A program made the position numbers and the translations under genes. A model generated the notes under the pieces. That model did no database searches. It saw nothing but the letters and a program-made list of their open reading frames with translations, and was not told where the DNA came from. Positions 19,724 to 27,061 of a stretch of DNA of 64,000 nt are shown one piece after another (within the stretch, counting starts at the first letter, position 1; every line of letters begins with the position of its first letter). This stretch comes from Klenkia marina (GTDB taxonomy: Bacteria; Actinomycetota; Actinomycetes; Mycobacteriales; Geodermatophilaceae), in the NCBI RefSeq assembly GCF_900101025.1, contig NZ_FMUH01000001.1, forward strand, positions 434,001 through 498,000, given 5' to 3'.

Positions 19724-21508
19724 TCAGCGGATGCCGTGCCGCTGCAGCCACAGCTCCAGCAGCCCCACCTGCCACAGCTGGTTGCTGCCCAGCGTGGTGC
19801 GGTGGGCGTTGGGCTCGGCCAGCAGCCGGTCGACGTACTCGGGCCGGAACAGCCCGCGCTCGCGCGCCTCGGGGGCGTGCAGCGCCTCGCGCACGCTGGC
19901 CAGGTGCTCGCCCTCGAGGTGGATGATCGCCGGCACCGGGAAGTAGCCCTTGGGACGGTCGATGACCTGCGCCGGGATGACCGCGCGGGCGGCCTCCTTG
20001 AGCACGCCCTTGCCGCCCTGGGCCAGCTTGAGCACCGGCGGCACCGCGGCGGCCAGCTCCACGAACTCGTGGTCCAGGAACGGGACCCGGGCCTCCAGGC
20101 CCCACGCCATCGTCATGTTGTCCACGCGCTTGACCGGGTCGTCGACCAGCATGATCGTCGAGTCCAGCCGCAGCGCCCGGTCGAGGGTGGTGGCGGCGCC
20201 GGGGCGGGCGAAGTGGTCGGCGACGAAGGCCCGGCTGGCGTCCTCGGTGAGCATCCAGCGGTCGGCCAGGACCCGGGCCAGCTCGGCGTGCGGGCGGTCG
20301 ACGAACACCGAGGCGTAGGCCTCGACGGCGCGCTCGACCGGCACGTCGGCCAGTGGCGGGTACCAGTCGTAGCCGGCGAGCACCTCGTCGGCGCCCTGCC
20401 CGCTCTGCACCACCTTCACGTGCTGGCTCACCTGCTGGGCGAGCAGGTAGAACGCCACGCAGTCGTGGCTGGTCATCGGCTCGGACATCGCACCGACGGC
20501 GCCGGCGAGCCCGGCGTGCACGTCGGCGGTGGGCACCAGCAGCCGGTGGTGGTCGGTGCCGAAGTGCTCGGCCACGACGTCGGACCACGCGAACTCGTCG
20601 CCGTCCCTCCCGCCCACCGCCTCGAACCCGATGGAGAACGTGGCCAGGTCGCGCTGCCCCTCCTCGGCGAGCAGGCCGACGATCAACGAGGAGTCCAGCC
20701 CGCCCGACAGCAGGACGCCGACCGGGACGTCGGCGACCGTGCGCCGCCGCACCGCCGTCCGCAGGCTCTCCAGCACGGCGTCCTGCCAGTCGGCGGGCGA
20801 CAGGCCGGCCAGGTCGGCGCGCCGCTCGTGCACCGGCGACCAGTAGACGTGGTCGGAGTGGCGGCCGTCGGGCTCGTACGTGCGCACCGTGGCCGGCGGG
20901 AGCTTGCCGACCCCGGCCAGGATCGTGCGCGGCGCGGGGACGACGGCGTGGAAGCTCATGTAGTGGTGCAGGGCGACCGGGTCGATGCTCGTGTCCACCC
21001 CGCCGGCGCGCACCAGCGCCGGCAGGCTCGAGGCGATGCGCACCCGCCCCGGGCCCGGGGCGAGGTACACCGGCTTGATGCCCAGCCGGTCGCGGGCGAC
21101 CACCACCCGGCCGGTGTCGCGCTCGACCACCACGAACGCGAACATGCCGAAGAAGTGCTCGACGCAGGCCGCGCCCCACCGGTGGTAGGCCTTGAGCACC
21201 ACCTCGGTGTCGCTGGTGGAGGCGAACCGGTAGCCGTGCCTGCGCAGCTCCTCGCGCAGCTCGCGGTGGTTGTAGACGATGCCGTTGAAGACGCAGGTCA
21301 GCCCGAGCTCGGTGTCGACCATCGGCTGGGCGCCGGCCTCGGACAGGTCGATGATCGCCAGGCGCCGGTGCCCCAGGGCGACCCAGCCGGACTGCCAGAC
21401 GCCCGAGCCGTCGGGGCCGCGTGCGGCGAGCACCTCGCACATGGCTGCCACGGCGCCGACGTCGGCGACCCCGCCGTCGAACCTGATCTCGGCCGCGATC
21501 CCGCACAC
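19724..21508 (-). CDS. asnO: Asparagine synthase-like amidotransferase, N-acetylglutaminylglutamine (NAGGN) type
   Basis: A 594-aa class II glutamine amidotransferase. GTG at 21508 is chosen because it puts the nucleophile cysteine at residue 2 (after Met removal: CGIAAEIRF) and has GGGGA upstream; the open frame before it is not coding-like. The N-terminal glutaminase domain has RGPDGSG and GHRRLAIIDLS; the synthetase domain has the PPi-loop GVLLSGGLDSSLIVG. It resembles the AsnO group that amidates N-acetylglutaminylglutamine to the osmolyte NAGGN. The usual partner ligase (ngg) is absent here; an S9 peptidase and an ATP-grasp gene follow. It is divergent from sepH. The NAGGN assignment rests on overall resemblance. 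Confidence 0.82.
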   Translation of the reverse strand: MCGIAAEIRFDGGVADVGAVAAMCEVLAARGPDGSGVWQSGWVALGHRRLAIIDLSEAGAQPMVDTELGLTCVFNGIVYNHRELREELRRHGYRFASTSDTEVVLKAYHRWGAACVEHFFGMFAFVVVERDTGRVVVARDRLGIKPVYLAPGPGRVRIASSLPALVRAGGVDTSIDPVALHHYMSFHAVVPAPRTILAGVGKLPPATVRTYEPDGRHSDHVYWSPVHERRADLAGLSPADWQDAVLESLRTAVRRRTVADVPVGVLLSGGLDSSLIVGLLAEEGQRDLATFSIGFEAVGGRDGDEFAWSDVVAEHFGTDHHRLLVPTADVHAGLAGAVGAMSEPMTSHDCVAFYLLAQQVSQHVKVVQSGQGADEVLAGYDWYPPLADVPVERAVEAYASVFVDRPHAELARVLADRWMLTEDASRAFVADHFARPGAATTLDRALRLDSTIMLVDDPVKRVDNMTMAWGLEARVPFLDHEFVELAAAVPPVLKLAQGGKGVLKEAARAVIPAQVIDRPKGYFPVPAIIHLEGEHLASVREALHAPEARERGLFRPEYVDRLLAEPNAHRTTLGSNQLWQVGLLELWLQRHGIR

Positions 21509-21681
21509 GAGCGACTCCCCTCGCCCGGCCGGCACCGGGACGTCCCTGTGGCTGTGCCGCCCACCCTGCCGGGTCCGTGTTGCGTCGGCATGTCCGGGCG
21601 TGTCCGCCACCGGCCACCGCCCCGGCGCAGCTAGCCTCGGCTCGGTCCACTGTCCCGCGCTGAGCCCTGGAGGTCGCACTG

Positions 21682-22605
21682 ATGCGCACCCTGCGCCTCG
21701 TAGCGCTCTCCGACGACGGGCGCAGCCTCGTCCTCGCCGCGGACGTGCCGGACTCCATCGACAACGGCGAGCGGTTCTACCTGCCCATCGACGACCGGCT
21801 CAAGGCCGCCGCCCGCGGCGACGCCCAGCGCATGGGGCAGATCGAGCTCGACGCCTCGCACGCCCTGCCGCCGCGGGTCATCCAGGCGCGCATCCGGGCC
21901 GGCGAGACCCCCGAGCAGGTCGCGCACGCCTCGGGCACCCCGGTCGAGCGGATCATGCGCTTCGCCCACCCCGTGCTGCAGGAGCGCGCCCGGGTCGCCG
22001 AGCAGGCGCAGGCTGCCCGCGTGCGGTTGTCCGAGGGCACCCCGAGCGTGCCGCTGGTGCAGTTCATGACCGACCGCCTCCGCCTGCTGGGCGCCGACCT
22101 CGACGCCGTCCGCTGGGACTCCCACCGCACCGAGGACGGCAGCTGGCAGGTCCGTGCGGCGTGGAAGGCCGGGCACAAGTCGGGCACCACCCGCTGGAGC
22201 TACGACACCACCACGCGCACCGTCACCCCGGTCGACGCGACCACCACCGACTTCGCCGAGGGCACCCGCCTGGTGCGCGTCGTCCCCGACGTCCCGGCCG
22301 GTCTGCCGTCCGCGCCCGCCCCGCGGCGCACCATCGCCGCGGTCCCCGCTGCTCCGCCCGAGCCGGACTGGGCCGACGACCCCGCCGAGGACCCGGTGGA
22401 GCCCGTCGCCGACCACCACGACGACGACGAGGTGCGCAACGTCGTCCCCGTCGACGGCAGCCCGGTCGACGTGCTGCTCTCCGGCGACGGCGGGCCCGAG
22501 CACGACACCGTGGTGTTCGACCGGGTCGACCCCGAGGCCGAGGACCCGCGCGCGGCCATCCCGGCGTGGGAGGACATCGTCTTCGGGGTCCGCCGCCACC
22601 GCTGA
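21682..22605 (+). CDS. sepH: Septation protein SepH (DUF3071)
   Basis: A 307-aa actinobacterial cell-division protein that binds FtsZ and promotes filament assembly. The N-terminal domain MRTLRLVALSDDGRSLVLA and the helix-turn-helix-like IRAGETPEQVAHASGTPVER (about 74-93) are the family hallmarks; the C-terminal third is a long acidic/proline linker ending in the short conserved tail IPAWEDIVFGVRRHR. GGAGG is placed 8 nt before the ATG. A TAGCCT box about 44 nt upstream (21633-21638) may be its -10. It stands alone, divergent from asnO. Confidence 0.95.
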   Translation: MRTLRLVALSDDGRSLVLAADVPDSIDNGERFYLPIDDRLKAAARGDAQRMGQIELDASHALPPRVIQARIRAGETPEQVAHASGTPVERIMRFAHPVLQERARVAEQAQAARVRLSEGTPSVPLVQFMTDRLRLLGADLDAVRWDSHRTEDGSWQVRAAWKAGHKSGTTRWSYDTTTRTVTPVDATTTDFAEGTRLVRVVPDVPAGLPSAPAPRRTIAAVPAAPPEPDWADDPAEDPVEPVADHHDDDEVRNVVPVDGSPVDVLLSGDGGPEHDTVVFDRVDPEAEDPRAAIPAWEDIVFGVRRHR

Positions 22606-22644
22606 GCGCTCCGGTGCGTCTGCTGTGACCTTCCTGGCACCGGT

Positions 22645-22669
22645 GTTCGCGCTGGTCGAGGCGGGGTAG
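22645..22669 (+). promoter_or_regulatory. Candidate sigma-B/sigma-F-type promoter of the YflT-like stress gene
   Basis: GTTC (22645-22648), a 15-nt spacer and GGGTAG (22664-22669) precede the gene by 43 nt, leaving room for the strong GAGGAGGAAGA ribosome binding site. The box matches the elements at 4733-4758 and 8044-8069. Confidence 0.5.
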
Positions 22670-22712
22670 TGCTGGGATCGGCAACAACGCCGCCAGCACG
22701 AGGAGGAAGACC

Positions 22713-23189
22713 ATGACCGCATCGGTGTCCATGCCTGCCGGGGGCGTCCAGGTGGGGTCCTACGGGGACTACGCACAGGCCCAGCAGGCCGTCGACTTCC
22801 TGAGCGACAACCAGTTCCCGGTCGAGAACGTGCAGATCGTCGGCACCGACCTGCGCTCGGTCGAGCAGGTCGTCGGGCGGCTCACCTACGCCCGCGCCGC
22901 GGGTGCCGGGGCTGCGTCGGGTGCGTGGTTCGGCCTCTTCGTCGGGCTGCTGCTGGGCATCTTCGCCCCCGACGGCTCGAGCTGGATCAGCTCGGTGCTC
23001 ACCGGCCTGGTCATCGGTCTGGTGTTCGGCGCCCTGTTCGGCCTGGCCGGCTTCGCCGCCACGCGCGGTCGCCGCGACTTCGCGACCACCGGGCAGAAGA
23101 TCGTCGCCGGCCGCTACGACGTGCTGTGCAACCCGCAGGTCGCCGAGCAGGCCCGCGAGCACCTCGCCCGCCTCAGCCTCCGCTACTAG
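22713..23189 (+). CDS. YflT-domain general stress protein, membrane associated
   Basis: A 158-aa protein: an N-terminal heat-induced-stress YflT-like domain (about 12-60, VGSYGDYAQAQQAVDFLSDN), then two adjacent glycine-rich hydrophobic segments (about 70-85 and 95-118) in a glycine-zipper style, and a short C-terminal tail that repeats the YDVLCNP phrase of the family. Proteins of this group are general stress proteins of unknown biochemical role. A strong GAGGAGG lies 5-6 nt before the ATG, and a sigma-B-like promoter lies upstream. The stress link is from family knowledge plus the promoter motif. Confidence 0.8.
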   Translation: MTASVSMPAGGVQVGSYGDYAQAQQAVDFLSDNQFPVENVQIVGTDLRSVEQVVGRLTYARAAGAGAASGAWFGLFVGLLLGIFAPDGSSWISSVLTGLVIGLVFGALFGLAGFAATRGRRDFATTGQKIVAGRYDVLCNPQVAEQAREHLARLSLRY

Positions 23190-23259
23190 AAGGACCTGAC
23201 TGCCCCCCACGACGCGCTCCGCACGCCGCGGGGCCCTGCAGCCAGGCCGTTCCAGCACC
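23190..23259. repeat. Intergenic hairpin repeat, copy C
   Basis: Fills the gap between the convergent stress-protein and methyltransferase genes. Its reverse complement shares 20 identical bases (23203-23222) with the element before the groEL end at 63712-63731, plus the GCAGGG(T/C)CCC core and the flanks TGGAACGG and AGGTCCTT. The ends CCTGACTGC/GCAGCCAGG form a stem with one mismatch. Probable bidirectional terminator. Confidence 0.75.
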
Positions 23260-24042
23260 TCACCTCAGGTGGGCGAAGGCCACGGCCGCGGCGGCGGCGA
23301 CGCCGAGGGAGTCCACGCCCGAGCGCATCGGGATGCGGGCCCGGACGTCCACCGCCGCCATGGCCGCGGCGCTGAGCCCCGGGCCCTCGGCGCCCAGCAG
23401 CAGCGCCGTGCGGGGGTGCTCGACGGGGTCGAGCGAGCGCAGGTCGACCTCGGCACCCGGGGTGAGCGCCACGGTGGTGAACCCGGCGGCCCGCACGCGC
23501 TCGAGGTCGCCGGGCCAGTCGGTGAGCACCCGCACCGGGAGCGTCAGCAGGTGGCCCATCGACACCCGCACCGACCGTCGGTAGTACGGGTCGGCGCAGG
23601 TGGGGTCCAGCAGCAGCGCATCGATGCCCAGCGCCACGGCCGAGCGACCGATCGAGCCGACGTTCTCGTGGTCGTTGAGCCCCTCGAGGACGGCGATGCG
23701 CCGCGACTGCGCCAGCACGTCGTCCAGGGCCGGGGCCTCGGGGCGCTCGGCGGAGGCCAGCACCCCCCGGGTCAGCCGGAAACCGATGGTCTCCGACACC
23801 ACCCACTTGTCGGCCTCGTAGGCCGGCACCCCGGCCGGGAGGTCCAGGGCGGCCAGCCGACCGGCGACGCCGTAGACCGCCCGGATCCGCAGCCCGGTGG
23901 TGAGCAGCCGCTCGACGGCGGTCACGCCCTCGACCACGACCGGCCCGGTCCCCCGCTCGGTGCCGGGACGGCGGTCGCCGGCGTGCAGGTCGTGGAAGTC
24001 GGCCACCCGGGGGTCGCGCGGGTCGGTGATCGGGGTCGGCAC
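23260..24042 (-). CDS. TrmH/SpoU-family RNA 2'-O-methyltransferase
   Basis: A 260-aa SPOUT methyltransferase acting on rRNA or tRNA. The substrate-binding domain occupies about 1-105; the knotted domain carries motif 1 GLNDHENVGSIGRSAVALG (about 122-140), motif 2 LLLGAEGPGLS and motif 3 IPMRSGVDSLGVAAAAAV, which form the AdoMet knot. GTG at 24042 is chosen for the GGGAGGA 6-8 nt upstream; the open frame beyond is not coding. In mycobacteria a homologue lies near SepH and MarR, from memory. The target nucleotide cannot be inferred. Confidence 0.93.
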   Translation of the reverse strand: MPTPITDPRDPRVADFHDLHAGDRRPGTERGTGPVVVEGVTAVERLLTTGLRIRAVYGVAGRLAALDLPAGVPAYEADKWVVSETIGFRLTRGVLASAERPEAPALDDVLAQSRRIAVLEGLNDHENVGSIGRSAVALGIDALLLDPTCADPYYRRSVRVSMGHLLTLPVRVLTDWPGDLERVRAAGFTTVALTPGAEVDLRSLDPVEHPRTALLLGAEGPGLSAAAMAAVDVRARIPMRSGVDSLGVAAAAAVAFAHLR

Positions 24043-24099
24043 CGGTCCATCCTCCCGCGCCGGTGAGCGCGACCGGCCCGCAGCCCGCAAGGTTGGGCG

Positions 24100-25038
24100 G
24101 TGACGACCACCGTGATCGGCGCCGGCATCGCCGGTCTCGCCGCCGCCCGAGCCCTGCACCACGCCGACCGGGCGGTGCAGGTGCTCGACCGCGGGCACCG
24201 TCCCGGGGGCCGCATGTCCGGGCGGGAGCTGCACGGGCGGGTCGTCGACCTCGGCGCCTCCTACCTGACCGCCACGCCCGGCAGCGACTTCGCCGCCGTC
24301 GTGGCCGACTGGGTCGACCGCGGACTCGCCCGGGAGTGGACCGACACCTTCGCCGTGGCGGGCCCCGAGGGCATCACCGAGCGCAAGACCGGGCCGATGC
24401 GCTACGGCGCCCGCAACGGGCTGCGGTCGCTGGTCGCCGACCTGGCCCGGGGGCTCGACCTGCGCACCGGGCACGCCGTCCAGAGCGTCACCGACGGGCC
24501 GGCCGTCGACGGCGACCCGGTCGACGCCGTCGTCCTCGCCCTGCCCGACCCGCAGGCCCGCCGGCTGCTGCCGGTCGGCAGCCCGGCCGAGCGGGTGCTC
24601 GACCCCCGCGGCTGGCAGGCCACGCTCGCCGTCGCGGTGGGCTTCTCGACCCGCACGTGGGACGCCGACCTGCACGGCGTCTTCGTGCACGACCACCCGA
24701 CCCTCGAGTGGGTCGCCGACGACGGCGCCCGCCGCGGCGACGGCGCCGCCGTGCTGGTGGCGCACACCACCCCGGGGTTCGCCGCGGCCCACCTGTCCGA
24801 CCCCGCCGCCGCGGACCCGGCCGTCGTCGCCGCCGTGCGCGAGCTGCTCGACCTGCCCGAGCCGGACTGGACGCACGTGCACCGCTGGACGTTCGCCAAG
24901 CCGGTCGACCCCCGGTCGGCCCCCTTCCACCTGCGCGACGGCATCGGGCTGTGCGGCGACGGCTGGTCGGCGCCGTCGAAGGTGGAGAGCGCCTGGACGT
25001 CGGGTCACCTGCTCGGCACCGAGCTCGCCGCCGGCTGA
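24100..25038 (+). CDS. FAD-dependent amine oxidase/renalase-like oxidoreductase
   Basis: A 312-aa flavoprotein. The N-terminal FAD-binding Rossmann motif is VIGAGIAGLAAARAL (about 5-19) followed by DRGHRPGGRM; the C-terminus has the second FAD contact GIGLCGDGWSAPSKVESAWTSG near residues 282-303. This is the arrangement of the NAD(P)-binding, renalase-like subgroup. The GTG start is preceded at 6 nt by CAAGGT, so the transcript may be leaderless. It is divergent from the methyltransferase gene (57 bp). The substrate is unknown. Confidence 0.88.
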   Translation: MTTTVIGAGIAGLAAARALHHADRAVQVLDRGHRPGGRMSGRELHGRVVDLGASYLTATPGSDFAAVVADWVDRGLAREWTDTFAVAGPEGITERKTGPMRYGARNGLRSLVADLARGLDLRTGHAVQSVTDGPAVDGDPVDAVVLALPDPQARRLLPVGSPAERVLDPRGWQATLAVAVGFSTRTWDADLHGVFVHDHPTLEWVADDGARRGDGAAVLVAHTTPGFAAAHLSDPAAADPAVVAAVRELLDLPEPDWTHVHRWTFAKPVDPRSAPFHLRDGIGLCGDGWSAPSKVESAWTSGHLLGTELAAG

Positions 25039-25061
25039 CCGCGGGGTCGACCTCGACCTGC

Positions 25062-25700
25062 TCAGGCCGGGGCGCGCCAGGGGCCGACCACCAGGCGGGC
25101 GGTGGTCCCGAGGTCGACCGCCAGCGTCAGCAGCTGCTCCTGGGCGCCCGGCACCGCGGTGACCGCCAGGTAGCTGCCCGGCGCGTTCTCCCCCTCCGCG
25201 ACCGTGTTCCGCCAGAGCAGCACCGCCTGGGCCGAGCCGCCCGGGGCGAGGGTCACCGCGGTGACCGGGAGCCCGGGCTCGTTGCCCACCGGGTCGGGCT
25301 CCTCGACCACGGCGACGTCGAGGTCGGCCTGCTCCTCGTCGAGCAGTCGCAGCCCCGGGTAGCCCTCGACCGTCGCCGTGGTCGCGCCGCAGTTGACCAG
25401 GGTGAGCGTCACCGCCCGCAGCCCCAGCGCGCCGTCCACCGGTCCGACGGACGTCGCGAGCCCCGGGTCCGGGCACCCGGTGGCCGGGGTGGTCGTGGGG
25501 GCGCCGGCCGGGGTGCTGCCCGTCGCGGACCCGGGGGCCGACGCCGTCACCGGGCCGGTCGGCGGCTGTCCACCGGCACCGGGCTGCGGCCCGCAGGCGG
25601 TCAGCGACAGGGCGAGCACCAGCGCGAGCAGCAGGGCCGGCGCGACCGTGGCGGGGGCCGGTCTCCCCCGGCTCGGGCCGGGTGCGGGGCGGCGGGGCAC
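25062..25700 (-). CDS. Lipoprotein with DUF4232-like domain
   Basis: A 212-aa predicted lipoprotein: basic N-terminus, hydrophobic core (about 20-34) and lipobox LTAC (Cys36), then a Pro/Thr/Gly-rich linker (to about 72) and a beta-sandwich domain beginning at CPDPGLATSVGPVDGALG that resembles DUF4232. That domain has an extracytoplasmic location and no known enzymatic role. The start is GTG at 25700. It is convergent with the FAD oxidoreductase gene and divergent from the ABC operon, with 30 bp between starts. Confidence 0.82.
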   Translation of the reverse strand: MPRRPAPGPSRGRPAPATVAPALLLALVLALSLTACGPQPGAGGQPPTGPVTASAPGSATGSTPAGAPTTTPATGCPDPGLATSVGPVDGALGLRAVTLTLVNCGATTATVEGYPGLRLLDEEQADLDVAVVEEPDPVGNEPGLPVTAVTLAPGGSAQAVLLWRNTVAEGENAPGSYLAVTAVPGAQEQLLTLAVDLGTTARLVVGPWRAPA

Positions 25701-25716
25701 CGTCGCAGCATGGCAC

Positions 25717-25722
25717 TAGGGT
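25717..25722 (+). promoter_or_regulatory. TAGGGT -10 box of the FtsX-type ABC operon (leaderless)
   Basis: TAGGGT lies 8 nt before the ATG at 25731, and no Shine-Dalgarno is visible. This spacing fits a leaderless mRNA. The -35 region is poor. Confidence 0.45.
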
Positions 25723-25730
25723 CGGCCGGG

Positions 25731-26414
25731 ATGAGCGCCCCGGCCGAGCACCCCGCCGCGGCCTGCGTCGACGTCGTCAAGACCTACCGGACGGCGAGCG
25801 GGTCGGTCCCCGCGCTCACCGACGTCACGTGCACCGTCCCGCGGGGCCGCGTGACCTGCGTCGTCGGCCCGTCGGGCTCGGGCAAGAGCTCGCTGCTGCG
25901 CCTGCTGGCCTGCGTCGACTCCCCCGACACCGGCTCGGTCAGCGTCGGCGGGCACGCCGTCGACGGGCTGGGTGCACGTGGTCGCCGCCGCCTGCGCCGC
26001 CGGCAGGTCTCCTACCTGTTCCAGCGGCCCGGGGACAACCTGCTCCCCTACCTGACCGCCCGCGAGCAGCTGCGGCTGGCCGCCGACCTGCGCGGCGCCG
26101 CCGTGCCCGACGACGAGCTGGTGGACCTGCTGGACCGGCTCGGGCTGGCCGACCGGGCGGGGCACCGGCCGGCACAGCTGTCCGGTGGTGAGCAGCAGCG
26201 TCTCGCCGTCGCCTGCGGCGTGGTCGGCGGGCCGGCCCTGGTGGTCGCCGACGAACCGACCGCCGAGCTCGACACCGCCGCGGCCGTCCGGGTGCTGGAG
26301 GCGATGTCCACCCTGGCCGACGGCGGCGTGGGGTTCGTGGTGTCCAGCCACGACCCCCGGGTCATGGCGGTGGCCGACGGCTTCGTGCGCCTGGACCAGG
26401 GCCGGCTGGCATGA
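25731..26414 (+). CDS. ABC transporter ATP-binding protein 1 (LolD/MacB-type)
   Basis: A 227-aa ATPase of the family that drives FtsX-like permeases. Walker A is GPSGSGKSS (about 46-54), the Q-loop is FQRPGDNLLPYLTA, the signature is LSGGEQQRLA and Walker B is LVVADEPTAELD; the H-loop SSHD is present. All catalytic motifs are intact. It is the first gene of a three-gene unit; its stop overlaps the next ATG (ATGA, 26411-26414). Such systems do mechanotransmission or export of lipids or peptides; the cargo is unknown. Confidence 0.93.
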   Translation: MSAPAEHPAAACVDVVKTYRTASGSVPALTDVTCTVPRGRVTCVVGPSGSGKSSLLRLLACVDSPDTGSVSVGGHAVDGLGARGRRRLRRRQVSYLFQRPGDNLLPYLTAREQLRLAADLRGAAVPDDELVDLLDRLGLADRAGHRPAQLSGGEQQRLAVACGVVGGPALVVADEPTAELDTAAAVRVLEAMSTLADGGVGFVVSSHDPRVMAVADGFVRLDQGRLA

Positions 26415-27061
26415 CCACCGTGACCGCCACCGGCCTGGTCAAGCGCTTCCACCGCGGCGCGGAGACCGTCACCGCGCTCGACGGCGTCGACCTCGAGGTG
26501 CACGCCGGCGAGCTGGTGGCGCTGGTCGGGCCGTCGGGGTCGGGCAAGTCCACGCTGCTGGCGGTGCTGTGCGGGTGGGAGACCCCCGACGCCGGCACCC
26601 TGCGGATCGGCTCGGGTGGCGCCCCCCGCGGGCTGGGCTGGGGCGAGCTCGCCCTGGTGCCCCAGGCCCTCGGCCTCGTGCCCGACCTGTCGCTGGCCGA
26701 CAACGTGCTCCTGCCCACCCGGTTGGCCGCGCCCGACGCGTCGGTGCGGGCCGGCGAGCTGCTCGCCGCCGTCGGGATCGCGCACCTGGCCGACCGCTAC
26801 CCCCACCAGGCATCGCTCGGCGAGCAGCAGCGCGCCGCCGTCGCCCGGGCCCTGGTGCTGGGTCCGACGCTCGTGCTGGCCGACGAGCCCACCGCCCACC
26901 AGGACCGCGGGCACGCCGACGACCTGCTCGACGCCCTGGCCGACACCGCCCGCGGGGGCAGCGCCGTGCTGCTGGCCACGCACGACGAGGTCGCCTGGTC
27001 CCGAGCCGACCGGGTGCTCTCGATGCGCGACGGCCGGCTGCACCCGGGGGCGCCGGCGTGA
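26411..27061 (+). CDS. ABC transporter ATP-binding protein 2 (variant signature)
   Basis: A 216-aa ATPase paired with ATP-binding protein 1. Walker A GPSGSGKSTL (about 39-48) and Walker B LVLADEPTAHQD are intact, and the H-loop ATHDE is present, but the signature motif reads ASLGEQQR instead of LSGGEQQR. The pair may therefore form an asymmetric heterodimer with one weakened site. The ATG overlaps the upstream stop, and its own stop overlaps the permease GTG (27058-27061). Confidence 0.92.
   Translation: MTTVTATGLVKRFHRGAETVTALDGVDLEVHAGELVALVGPSGSGKSTLLAVLCGWETPDAGTLRIGSGGAPRGLGWGELALVPQALGLVPDLSLADNVLLPTRLAAPDASVRAGELLAAVGIAHLADRYPHQASLGEQQRAAVARALVLGPTLVLADEPTAHQDRGHADDLLDALADTARGGSAVLLATHDEVAWSRADRVLSMRDGRLHPGAPA

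Noticed and set aside
18440-21634. Long plus-strand frame opposite the S9 peptidase and asnO genes
   Set aside because: Shadow of two well-supported genes on the other strand, ends inside the asnO/sepH gap with no ribosome binding site or domain.
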